From a virus, in IMG/VR virus record IMGVR_UViG_3300032242_002795, positions 1-33,124 of that record: 33,124 nucleotides of DNA; one strand, 5' to 3'. Shown here piece after piece: positions 24,078-29,993 of the stretch. The notes beneath the pieces are model-generated. The model did not search any database, was not told the origin of the DNA, and worked only from the letters and a program-made list of their open reading frames with translations. Each line of letters starts with the position of its first letter. The stretch's first letter is position 1. The translations under genes were made by a program, and so were the position numbers.

Positions 24078-24314
24078 ATTTCACATGTCAAACCACACAA
24101 GGTTGCCGGTGCCGTTAGGTACCCGGATGTAGTCATCAACTGGCTGACGGGCCAGCTACATTCGGTGTTACATGAAGCAGGGGGGCTGGGATAAGCTCTG
24201 AGTGACGGATCACACCTTGGATAGTAATGACGAAGACAACGAAGCAGTAGACGTTACTGTGGGACCCTGAGTGGTACTGTGTTGGAGTTCCTAGTGTGGT
24301 TTGACATGTGAAAT
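24078..24314 (+). ncRNA. 237-nt RNA element closed by a perfect 21-bp stem
   Basis: 24078-24098 and 24294-24314 are perfectly complementary over 21 bp. Inside, ATGTAG (24127-24132)/CTACAT (24156-24161) encloses CTGGC/GCCAG, and AGTAA/TTACT and GGTGT/ACACC pairs are possible. There is no convincing ORF. It starts 3 nt after the CCA of tRNA-Leu. It may be a stable small RNA comparable in position to T4 RNAs C and D, or the 5' domain of the larger RNA that follows. Confidence 0.65.
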
Positions 24315-25179
24315 TGAAAGTTTGGGGGCATAGCCTCTTTAAGATAAGCGTGGTGACACGCCCAAAGCAGATGAGTCCTACACTCCTGCGCCAGCAATGG
24401 TCTATCTATGCAAGCCTGCTCACTACCGCGAGGTAGCGATCACTGATAAGACCGGTGGTTGTAACAATGAAGCAAGTGTTGGGGAAAGAATGTGTATCGA
24501 CTGGCCCGCAAGGGAACCAGGGTGCATGAAAAGTAACAGGTGGTGCTGACTTCCCAACAAAACCAACTTGCCAATTGGTATGAGAAAGGGTAGTACATTG
24601 GTTCGAGGGGTTGCACCCAAGGGCTCGTGTGCAATGTGAGTGGTTGGTGGACCTAGCAATAGGGACACAGATCGCAAAACATCACTGATTACTCCGCAAG
24701 AGGAAAGGTATGTGGTGAGTTGTATTGTGTGGTTCAAAAGATCATACAGCAACTGAGTCAGCTCATCGCGGTAGGTTGTTATAGGCTAATGGTAGGCCAT
24801 TTCTCTGTTAAAGAAACGACTGTGGGTTCAACTCCCACTAACAAATCAAAAACGCAAAGACTGACTCGGTCATGTGTGAAAAGCATCTAACACTCGACAC
24901 GCAAGTGAATTGAGTTTAGTGAAGCTCGCAAGGTGACACTAATTTGTGAATGGGGGTTCGTAACGCCTTAGCGGGTGTGAATGGGTCGCAAGCTCAACGG
25001 AATGGATTTCACAGAGTAGCACATGATGACACGCCTACTGCCTGGCGTTAAAAACGGCGATGTTGGCAACAGACTGGGAGATCCGCAAGGACCCTAGTGG
25101 AAGTCGAGAGAAGGTATGCTCGCAAGGTGTACTATAATGCTCGAGGTGTTGTTGGGTTAGCATGTATTCTCAGTGCGCC
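24315..25179 (+). ncRNA. Giant structured RNA candidate (GOLLD/ROOL-like) with embedded tRNA-Asn
   Basis: 865 nt without a credible ORF in a genome that is otherwise tightly coding. GNRA-capped or closely similar hairpins recur: CGTG-GTGA-CACG (24349-24360, inside a TTTGGG/CCCAAA three-way junction 24321-24366), CTACC-GCGA-GGTAG (24423-24436), CCC-GCAA-GGG (24505-24514, extended by CTGG/CCAG), CAC-GCAA-GTG (24898-24907), TCC-GCAA-GGA (25082-25091, extended by CTGGG/CCTAG-type pairs). CGCAA pentaloops include TGGGT-CGCAA-GCTCA (24982-24996). A tRNA-Asn-like domain is bracketed by a 10-bp helix (24752-24761 with 24861-24870). Size, ornate folding, phage origin and tRNA context match GOLLD/ROOL RNAs; the exact ends and family are unproven. 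Confidence 0.7.
24775..24846 (+). tRNA. tRNA-Asn (GTT)-like domain inside the large RNA
   Basis: A complete cloverleaf: acceptor GTTGTTA/TAACAAA (first pair G-A mismatched), D stem GGCT/GGCC, anticodon stem TTTCT/AGAAA with loop CTGTTAA, 5-nt variable loop, T stem GTGGG/CCCAC. No CCA is encoded, unlike nearly all other tRNAs here, and a normal tRNA-Asn (GTT) exists at 28344. It may be a structural domain rather than a decoding tRNA. Confidence 0.8.
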
Positions 25180-25286
25180 ACTTTATATAAAAACACACTG
25201 AGCCTGGGAGTCGCGCTCCGGGTCGTTTCAGATAAGCAGAGACCTGAAAGCTATGGTCTAATTGGCAGTGTGTTTTTATATAAAGT
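25180..25286 (+). ncRNA. 107-nt RNA element with perfect 21-bp stem and possible pseudoknot
   Basis: 25180-25200 and 25266-25286 pair perfectly over 21 bp. Inside, TTTCA (25226-25230)/TGAAA (25245-25249) and AGACC (25240-25244)/GGTCT (25255-25259) interleave as an H-type pseudoknot, beside a GGAG/CTCC hairpin. It lies 5 nt upstream of tRNA-Tyr. It could be a separate stable RNA or the 3' domain of the large RNA. Confidence 0.65.
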
Positions 25287-25291
25287 TTCAT

Positions 25292-25378
25292 GGAGATGTG
25301 TGCCGAGCGGCGAAGGCAGCTGACTGTAAATCAGTGACATCAGAAACACCGTAGGTTCGATTCCTACCGTCTCCACCA
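25292..25378 (+). tRNA. tRNA-Tyr (GTA)
   Basis: 87 nt, acceptor GGAGATG/CGTCTCC, loop CTGTAAA, long variable arm as normal for bacterial Tyr, CCA encoded. Confidence 0.93.
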
Positions 25379-25385
25379 AGTTCAT

Positions 25386-25461
25386 GCACGGTTCGTCTAT
25401 CGGTTTAGGACACTGGCCTTTCACGTCAGTAAGACGGGTTCGATTCCCGTACCGTGTACCA
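25386..25461 (+). tRNA. tRNA-Glu (TTC)
   Basis: 76 nt, acceptor GCACGGT/ACCGTGT (first pair G-T), loop CTTTCAC, CCA encoded. Confidence 0.92.
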
Positions 25462-25467
25462 AGTTTA

Positions 25468-25542
25468 GGTCTCAAAGTGTTCATGGACGCACATCAGCCT
25501 GTCACGCTGAAAGAAGGGGATCGTTACCCCTTGAGACCGCCA
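25468..25542 (+). tRNA. tRNA-Asp (GTC)
   Basis: 75 nt, acceptor GGTCTCA/TGAGACC, loop CTGTCAC, CCA encoded. The T loop is ATCGTTA, with A in place of the usual T54. Confidence 0.92.
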
Positions 25543-25750
25543 AGTTTTGAGAGTGTCAGCAAGAGAAAGACTCGCTAGAAGGCTTCTTCGAAGAGCCGAC
25601 TAATGAAAAAGAAGGACGGGTTCGAGTCCCGTAAACGCATCGGAGCACCTTTGTCAAGTATCCCAAGTGGCGTACCGAGACCTTGCCGGCCTTGTATAAT
25701 AAGGTGAATGGTTCCGATAACATGGGCGGAACTACTCTCAAATTCAATAT
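25543..25750 (+). other. Inter-tRNA stretch with an orphan T-arm-like hairpin
   Basis: 208 nt without a tRNA or credible ORF. ACGGG-TTCGAGT-CCCGT (25616-25632) is a textbook T arm, but no matching acceptor, anticodon arm or CCA can be found around it. Other hairpins: GGCT...AGCC (25581-25597) and GTTCCG/CGGAAC (25711-25732). It may be a decayed tRNA or another structured RNA using a T-loop module. Confidence 0.4.
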
Positions 25751-25825
25751 GTATCCCTAGTGTTAACGGCAGCACGACAGTCTCCAAAACTGCTAGTGGG
25801 GGTTCGAATCCCTCGGGGTATGCCA
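25751..25825 (+). tRNA. tRNA-Trp (CCA)
   Basis: 75 nt, acceptor GTATCCC/GGGGTAT with two G-T pairs, loop CTCCAAA, CCA end encoded. Confidence 0.9.
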
Positions 25826-25834
25826 CTTCAACAT

Positions 25835-25911
25835 GCACAGGTACCAGAGCGACTAATGGCGCGGATTGCAAATCCGTTGATTCGTGGGTTTGAGTCCCAC
25901 CCTGTGCTCCA
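25835..25911 (+). tRNA. tRNA-Cys (GCA)
   Basis: 77 nt, acceptor GCACAGG/CCTGTGC, loop TTGCAAA, CCA encoded. Confidence 0.93.
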
Positions 25912-25916
25912 TATAT

Positions 25917-25992
25917 GCCAAGATAGCTCATCAGGTAGAGCACTAGTTTGAAGCACTAGGTGTGGCTGGTTCGAGTCCAGCTCTTGGTACCA
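25917..25992 (+). tRNA. tRNA-Phe (GAA)
   Basis: 76 nt, acceptor GCCAAGA/TCTTGGT, loop TTGAAGC, CCA encoded. Confidence 0.93.
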
Positions 25993-26000
25993 ACGGTTAT

Positions 26001-26074
26001 TGCGGGTAGGGTGGTCACCACTCCAGTCTCATAAGCTCGGAGCATCGTCAGTTCGAATCTGTCACCCGCTTCCA
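26001..26074 (+). tRNA. tRNA-Met (CAT), irregular
   Basis: 74 nt, acceptor TGCGGGT/ACCCGCT with an unpaired first position (T-T), loop CTCATAA, one mismatch each in anticodon and T stems, CCA encoded. The open 1-72 pair recalls initiator tRNAs, but the GGG/CCC anticodon-stem signature is absent. Confidence 0.8.
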
Positions 26075-26081
26075 ATATTAT

Positions 26082-26157
26082 CTCTCTGAAGCGTTATCTG
26101 GTTGCGTACACGGTTTGGGGCCGTGTGGTCAAGGTTCGAATCCTTGCAGGGAGACCA
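26082..26157 (+). tRNA. tRNA-Pro (TGG)
   Basis: 76 nt, acceptor CTCTCTG/CAGGGAG, loop TTTGGGG, CCA encoded. Confidence 0.93.
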
Positions 26158-26162
26158 ATCAT

Positions 26163-26236
26163 GCCCTTTTAGTTTAATGGTAAAACAACTGTTTTGTAAT
26201 CAGTTGATGGCAGTTCGATTCTGTCATGGGGCACCA
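26163..26236 (+). tRNA. tRNA-Thr (TGT)
   Basis: 74 nt, acceptor GCCCTTT/ATGGGGC with one mismatch, loop TTTGTAA, CCA encoded. Confidence 0.9.
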
Positions 26237-26241
26237 ATCAT

Positions 26242-26317
26242 GGGCGTATAACTCAGTAGGTAGAGTAGCTGACTCTTAATCAGTTTGTCGCGGGTTCGAT
26301 CCCCTCTGCGCCCACCA
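26242..26317 (+). tRNA. tRNA-Lys (CTT)
   Basis: 76 nt, acceptor GGGCGTA/TGCGCCC, loop CTCTTAA, CCA encoded. Confidence 0.93.
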
Positions 26318-26339
26318 ATTTTACAAGGAGGAAATTACC

Positions 26340-26381
26340 ATGGGAGATGATGGTAAATGTAACAAACGATTGTACCCTTAG
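26340..26381 (+). CDS. Possible 13-codon ORF overlapping tRNA-Lys (TTT)
   Basis: ATG 26340 has the strongest SD in the window (AAGGAGG, 26325-26331, 8-nt spacing). It encodes MGDDGKCNKRLYP, and its TAG stop lies at tRNA positions 8-10. It may be a leader peptide whose translation competes with tRNA maturation, or the SD may serve a structural role. Confidence 0.35.
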   Translation: MGDDGKCNKRLYP

Positions 26382-26448
26382 CTCAGTAGGTTAGAGCATC
26401 TGACTTTTAATCAGAGGGTCCTGGGTTCGAGTCCCAGAGGGTACACCA
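26372..26448 (+). tRNA. tRNA-Lys (TTT)
   Basis: 77 nt, acceptor GTACCCT/AGGGTAC, loop CTTTTAA, CCA encoded. Its 5' end overlaps the tiny ORF. Confidence 0.93.
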
Positions 26449-26459
26449 TTTGTTTACTA

Positions 26460-26526
26460 AAACACATTTGACTAAACTCGGGTTCATCCGTGTGGTCATT
26501 CAGTTGATCCTATATCAAGTGTGTTT
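26460..26526 (+). ncRNA. Small RNA element closed by a 12-bp stem between two tRNAs
   Basis: 26460-26471 pairs with 26515-26526 over 12 bp (one G-T), with a 43-nt interior. A further ATTTG/CAAAT pair lies outside. It is the third stem-bracketed element of the cluster and has no ORF. Confidence 0.45.
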
Positions 26527-26540
26527 CAATAAGCAAATAT

Positions 26541-26614
26541 GCCCGGATAGTTAAATGGTATAACGGTCGCTTGATAAGCGATTATTACAAGTTCAATTCT
26601 TGTTCTGGGCACCA
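26541..26614 (+). tRNA. tRNA-Ile (GAT)
   Basis: 74 nt, acceptor GCCCGGA/TCTGGGC, loop TTGATAA, CCA encoded. The final A of CCA is also the A of the next ATG at 26614. Confidence 0.92.
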
Positions 26615-27156
26615 TGACTGACAATAAGTACATGATGAAACAACCTTATCATGACACCAGCCAGTATCCTTTTGTCAAGGTGTTTGAAGACAACTGGGAT
26701 ATTATCAATCAAGAGTTCTTGCGTGTACAAAAGTACATGATAGCCTACACCGATGCCCACTTGTACAACCAAGGTTGGGAAGTGTTTGGTCTGTGGAGTT
26801 TTAGACATCATCACAAAGATGAACCCATGGTTGATAGCGAAATGAAGCTGAACACCAAGTTTTGTCCGCGCACCGCAGATCTTGTGAGAAAGCATGTGCC
26901 TTTGAATGGCAGTGTGGCTTTTTCAAGATTGGCCGCAGGCACAGTGATACAACCACACACAGGTGATGATTTTGGTTTCCTGCGCATGCATCTTGGTATC
27001 CAAGTGCCAGAAGGCGATATCGGGTTGCGTGTGCAGGGCGAAGATATCAAGTGGCAAACAGGAAAAGCCTTCATATTTGACGACAGTCTCATGCATGAAG
27101 CCTGGAACAGGACTGACCAAGACCGTGTGGTATTGATACTAGATTTTTATCCATGA
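26614..27156 (+). CDS. Aspartyl/asparaginyl beta-hydroxylase-like 2OG oxygenase C
   Basis: 180 residues from ATG 26614; alignment with its paralogue favours ATG 26632 or 26635. It shows the AspH-like signature: 'VAFSRLAAGTVIQPHTGDDF' with His115, 'FLRMHLGIQVPEGDIGLRV', and 'AFIFDDSLMHEAWNRTDQDR' with His161 and Arg171. This family uses two His for iron and 2-oxoglutarate to hydroxylate peptide side chains, but the substrate here is unknown. The first ATG overlaps the tRNA-Ile CCA. ATGA overlap with the next gene. Confidence 0.85.
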   Translation: MTDNKYMMKQPYHDTSQYPFVKVFEDNWDIINQEFLRVQKYMIAYTDAHLYNQGWEVFGLWSFRHHHKDEPMVDSEMKLNTKFCPRTADLVRKHVPLNGSVAFSRLAAGTVIQPHTGDDFGFLRMHLGIQVPEGDIGLRVQGEDIKWQTGKAFIFDDSLMHEAWNRTDQDRVVLILDFYP

Positions 27157-27659
27157 AACAAGCATTTTATGATACCAAGCAATGGCCTTTCGTTGCTGAA
27201 TTTGAAAAAAACTGGCAGACCATACTGCAAGAATACCTTCGTGTGAAGAAGTATTTCCAGACCTATCAAGACAACAACTGCCATGCAGGTGCTGAAGTGT
27301 TTGGGTTCTTTGGTTTTGCTGATGGTCGCAGTGGCGGCACTGAATACAAGACCAATACCAGATTCTGTCCGGCCACAGCACGATTGATCAAGGAACATGT
27401 ACCCATGCATGGCGCGGCCACATTCAGTCGACTGGCACCTCGCACACACATACAACCGCATGCAGGCAATGAGCCAGGACTGTTGCGCATGCACCTTGGC
27501 TTGGTCATACCACAAGGCAACTGTAGCATACAAGTGGATGGACATGTGCAATCATGGCAAGCTGGACAGGCTTTGGTTTTTGATGACAGTTTCATGCATG
27601 AAGCATGGAACAACACTGACCAAGAACGTGTGATACTGATCATGGACTTTAGACAATGA
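27153..27659 (+). CDS. Aspartyl/asparaginyl beta-hydroxylase-like 2OG oxygenase D
   Basis: 168 residues, a tandem paralogue of the preceding gene, ATGA-coupled at both ends. It keeps 'AATFSRLAPRTHIQPHAGN' (His103), 'LRMHLGLVIPQGN', and 'ALVFDDSFMHEAWNNTDQER' (His149, Arg159). The two differ throughout, so the duplication is old or fast-evolving. A peptide or small-molecule hydroxylase is likely; the target is unknown. Confidence 0.85.
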   Translation: MKQAFYDTKQWPFVAEFEKNWQTILQEYLRVKKYFQTYQDNNCHAGAEVFGFFGFADGRSGGTEYKTNTRFCPATARLIKEHVPMHGAATFSRLAPRTHIQPHAGNEPGLLRMHLGLVIPQGNCSIQVDGHVQSWQAGQALVFDDSFMHEAWNNTDQERVILIMDFRQ

Positions 27660-28246
27660 ATGTGCTCAAGTTGAACTTGCCTCCACCATCAGGTGTGTTA
27701 CGTGCCTTGGTTATGAGCAATCTAGATGAACTGCCAATGGATCCTGGTGCAAAGAAATGGCTGGACAATTTCCATGGTGGCATCAACTGTGTGGCACATA
27801 GATTTGATCGTGTGCAGAATCTAGAAATGCAATTGAACCTGGAATACAAACCATACTTTCCCAACAGAGACATTGGTGCAGTGATTGGTGTGATGAAGAA
27901 CACAGGCAGTGGCCTGGCCTGTCTGCCACCACACTGTGATCGAGGTCGTGCCATTGCCATCAACTATTATCTGGGTCTCGGGGGCAGTGGTGTTGAAACT
28001 GTGTTCTATGATCAAGAGAGGTCCACAGGTGACGAATCACACAACATTCTCTACCAGGATGTGTCAGAAATCAGCAGGCATCAGTTCCACGAGGGCTGGT
28101 ATGCCTACAACGTGTGTCGCGCACACAGTGTAGAGAAGATAGAGAACTTCAGGTACTTCTTGGCCATAGCATTCGCTGACAGCCAGTACCGAGTAGAAGA
28201 CTTTGCCAGAGAATATCCTTCACTGGTGGAGCAACAATATAAGTAA
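27656..28246 (+). CDS. 2OG-Fe(II) oxygenase-fold protein E
   Basis: 196 residues, ATGA-coupled to the AspH-like pair but of a different subtype. The jelly-roll pattern is His93-Cys-Asp95 (PPHCDRGRAIAINYYLGLGG), 'VETVFYDQ', and His157 (AYNVCRAHSVE) with Arg166 before 'YFLAIAF'. It resembles the unknown dioxygenase-fold proteins common in marine phages. tRNA-Gly follows 6 nt after the stop. Confidence 0.75.
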   Translation: MNVLKLNLPPPSGVLRALVMSNLDELPMDPGAKKWLDNFHGGINCVAHRFDRVQNLEMQLNLEYKPYFPNRDIGAVIGVMKNTGSGLACLPPHCDRGRAIAINYYLGLGGSGVETVFYDQERSTGDESHNILYQDVSEISRHQFHEGWYAYNVCRAHSVEKIENFRYFLAIAFADSQYRVEDFAREYPSLVEQQYK

Positions 28247-28252
28247 GAATAT

Positions 28253-28328
28253 GCGGGCGTAGCTCAGTTGGTAGAGCATTACCTTGCCAAGGTAAATGTC
28301 GTCGGTTCGAACCCGATCGCCCGCTCCA
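28253..28328 (+). tRNA. tRNA-Gly (GCC)
   Basis: 76 nt, acceptor GCGGGCG/CGCCCGC, loop TTGCCAA, CCA encoded. Confidence 0.94.
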
Positions 28329-28343
28329 AGTTTTAAGGTTTAT

Positions 28344-28419
28344 TCCGCAGTAGCTCAGTCGGTAGAGTAGATGACTGTTAATCATTTGGTCGGTGGTTCG
28401 AGCCCACCCTGTGGAGCCA
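28344..28419 (+). tRNA. tRNA-Asn (GTT), canonical
   Basis: 76 nt, acceptor TCCGCAG/CTGTGGA, loop CTGTTAA, CCA encoded. This is the regular Asn tRNA, making the one inside the large RNA redundant for decoding. Confidence 0.93.
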
Positions 28420-28424
28420 TATTT

Positions 28425-28499
28425 GGGGGATTGGCGTAATTGGGAACGCAGTAGCTTTGCAAGCTTCAGTCAGGAGTTCGAATCTCCTATTCTCCACCA
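28425..28499 (+). tRNA. tRNA-Ala (TGC)
   Basis: 75 nt, acceptor GGGGGAT/ATTCTCC with G-T pairs, loop TTTGCAA, CCA encoded. Confidence 0.9.
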
Positions 28500-28527
28500 A
28501 ATTTTACAAAAGTGTAATATATACTCA

Positions 28528-28560
28528 TATTATGAGAGCGTCCATAAATATCTCATAATA
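28528..28560 (+). promoter_or_regulatory. Late promoter inside a 10-bp inverted repeat
   Basis: TATTATGAGA (28528-28537) and TCTCATAATA (28551-28560) are perfect inverted copies flanking a 13-nt spacer that contains ATAAATA (28544-28550). It lies 15-47 nt before the glycosyltransferase ATG, which has an AGGAAA SD. It may be an operator or a leader hairpin. Confidence 0.55.
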
Positions 28561-28574
28561 CAGGAAATCCACAC

Positions 28575-29633
28575 ATGCCAGCCCGTGTACTATTCATTCT
28601 CAAGCGACGCGACGACTTCAACGCCACGGTACACTCACATGTGGGACTACAGACAGGACTTTACAACTCTGCCAAGTTCATGAATGACATGTTGCTGGAA
28701 CAGGGCGTGGAATCACGCATGGCCGTTGTGCCTGACAACAATGCCATTGACAGAGAAGTACATCAGTATCGACCCACGCATGTGATCATTGAAGCTGTGT
28801 GGGTCACTCCCAGCAAGTTTGCTGTGCTACAACGTCTACATCCCACAGTGACCTGGGTGATACGCATACATTCTGAAATGCCTTTCTTGGCCGGCGAAGG
28901 CAATGCCATAGACTGGATTGGTGACTACAGTGGATTCCGCAACATAGTGTTAGCCATCAATGCTCCACGCATGCTGAAGGAACTTACCTTCTATTTGCAA
29001 CAACGCAATGCCTGGAGCGATGAAGAAACAGCCAAGCGTGTGATATACCTGCCCAACTACTATCCACAAACATACAAGACCAAGGCCCTGGATCGCAACA
29101 AAGACACCATAGACATATCCTGTTTTGGTGCCATTAGACCCTTGAAGAATCACCTGGTGCAGGCTGTTGCAGCCACTGAGTTTGCTCAGCAGATTGGCAA
29201 GCGACTGCGATTCCATATCAATGCAGGACGCATAGAAATGCAAGGTGGACCGGTCATACGCAATCTAAAAAGCTATTTCCAACACTTGCACAAGACTGGT
29301 CATGAAATGATCAATCACATGTGGAGGCCTAGAGAAGGTTTCTTGGAACTGTGCAGTCAAATGGATCTGGGCCTGCAGGTCAGCTTCAGTGAAACGTTCA
29401 ACATTGTTGGCGCAGATTTGATCAGCCAAGGTGTGCCACTGATAGGCACCGAAAGAGAAATACCCTGGGCAGTTGGCCCGTTCTGTGCAGACCCGACCGA
29501 CGGACAGGACATCATAAAGAAACTGCATGTTGCATATGAATCCCCAGATCTCAACGTGCAAGTGCAACAGTGGTCCTTGACACGCTATACCACAGAGACT
29601 TCTGTGATCTGGGCTAAATACTTCAAAGGATAA
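28575..29633 (+). CDS. GT-B glycosyltransferase-like protein
   Basis: 352 residues. The C-terminal Rossmann half has 'ISCFGAIRPLKNHLVQAVAA' and the nucleotide-sugar-binding region 'MDLGLQVSFSETFNIVGADL' then 'ISQGVPLIGTEREIPW', where the Glu of SETFN is the usual GT4 acidic residue. The N-terminal half ('VLFILKRRDDFNATVHSHVG', 'PTHVIIEAVWVTPSKFAVLQ') is a degenerate acceptor domain. It may glycosylate phage DNA, virion proteins or host surface sugars. SD AGGAAA; the promoter lies in an inverted repeat. Confidence 0.8.
   Translation: MPARVLFILKRRDDFNATVHSHVGLQTGLYNSAKFMNDMLLEQGVESRMAVVPDNNAIDREVHQYRPTHVIIEAVWVTPSKFAVLQRLHPTVTWVIRIHSEMPFLAGEGNAIDWIGDYSGFRNIVLAINAPRMLKELTFYLQQRNAWSDEETAKRVIYLPNYYPQTYKTKALDRNKDTIDISCFGAIRPLKNHLVQAVAATEFAQQIGKRLRFHINAGRIEMQGGPVIRNLKSYFQHLHKTGHEMINHMWRPREGFLELCSQMDLGLQVSFSETFNIVGADLISQGVPLIGTEREIPWAVGPFCADPTDGQDIIKKLHVAYESPDLNVQVQQWSLTRYTTETSVIWAKYFKG
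29614..29620 (+). promoter_or_regulatory. Late promoter (CTAAATA)
   Basis: It lies within the last codons of the glycosyltransferase and ends 17 nt before the ATG at 29638, with AAAGGA between. Confidence 0.45.
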
Positions 29634-29637
29634 GAAT

Positions 29638-29862
29638 ATGGCAATCATGAGCGGCAAATCACACAAAGTACATTCACACCACTGGTATGATGGTGTACTG
29701 CATACCACTGAAGATTTCTTTGACAGCTTGTTTGAAGCCATGGACTTTATCAAACGAAGCGATGCTGATCATGTGAAACTGTATGATCACAACGAAGACC
29801 TAGTACACAGCACATCACCCAAGGCTCTACAGCCACAGGGTCAACAATCTACCTACGCCTAG
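29638..29862 (+). CDS. Small His-rich unknown protein
   Basis: 74 residues, SD AAAGGA. His-rich start (HKVHSHHWYDGVLHTTEDFF) and 'FEAMDFIKRSDADHVKLYDH', which reads like a small alpha/beta protein. No family recognised. It is followed by an intrinsic terminator before the next tRNA block. Confidence 0.7.
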   Translation: MAIMSGKSHKVHSHHWYDGVLHTTEDFFDSLFEAMDFIKRSDADHVKLYDHNEDLVHSTSPKALQPQGQQSTYA

Positions 29863-29886
29863 CACAGTAGCACAGCTTACTCAAAC

Positions 29887-29912
29887 AAGCCTGCTACTAG
29901 CAGGCTTTTTTT
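29887..29912 (+). terminator. Intrinsic terminator before the second tRNA block
   Basis: A perfect 9-bp stem (29887-29895 with 29899-29907), loop ACT, T run 29906-29912. tRNA-Gln begins 3 nt later, so the tRNAs need read-through or another promoter. Confidence 0.88.
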
Positions 29913-29914
29913 AT

Positions 29915-29988
29915 TGGGGAATCGTCTAAAGGTAGGACAACTGACTTTGACTCAGTTTGTGGTGGTTCGAATCCATCTTCCCCAGCCA
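29915..29988 (+). tRNA. tRNA-Gln (TTG)
   Basis: 74 nt, acceptor TGGGGAA/TTCCCCA, loop CTTTGAC, CCA encoded. Confidence 0.93.
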
Positions 29989-29993
29989 ATCCC

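Noticed and set aside
24078-24314. Miniature transposon with 21-bp terminal repeats
   Set aside because: No target-site duplication is visible, the arms of the second element are unrelated in sequence, and the interior folds as RNA.
24423-24752. 109-codon minus-strand ORF in the large RNA region
   Set aside because: No SD, low-complexity Leu/Ser/Pro product, and its bases are better explained by the hairpins of the + strand RNA.
24078-25286. tmRNA, RNase P RNA or group I intron
   Set aside because: No tRNA-Ala-like ends with tag frame, no RNase P core seen, and flanking tRNA genes are intact so no interrupted exon is evident.
25616-25632. tRNA gene around the T-arm
   Set aside because: No complementary acceptor strand, anticodon arm or CCA could be placed at tRNA spacing.
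25575-25943. Minus-strand ORFs across the tRNA genes
   Set aside because: They run through well-formed tRNA-Trp, tRNA-Cys and the start of tRNA-Phe.
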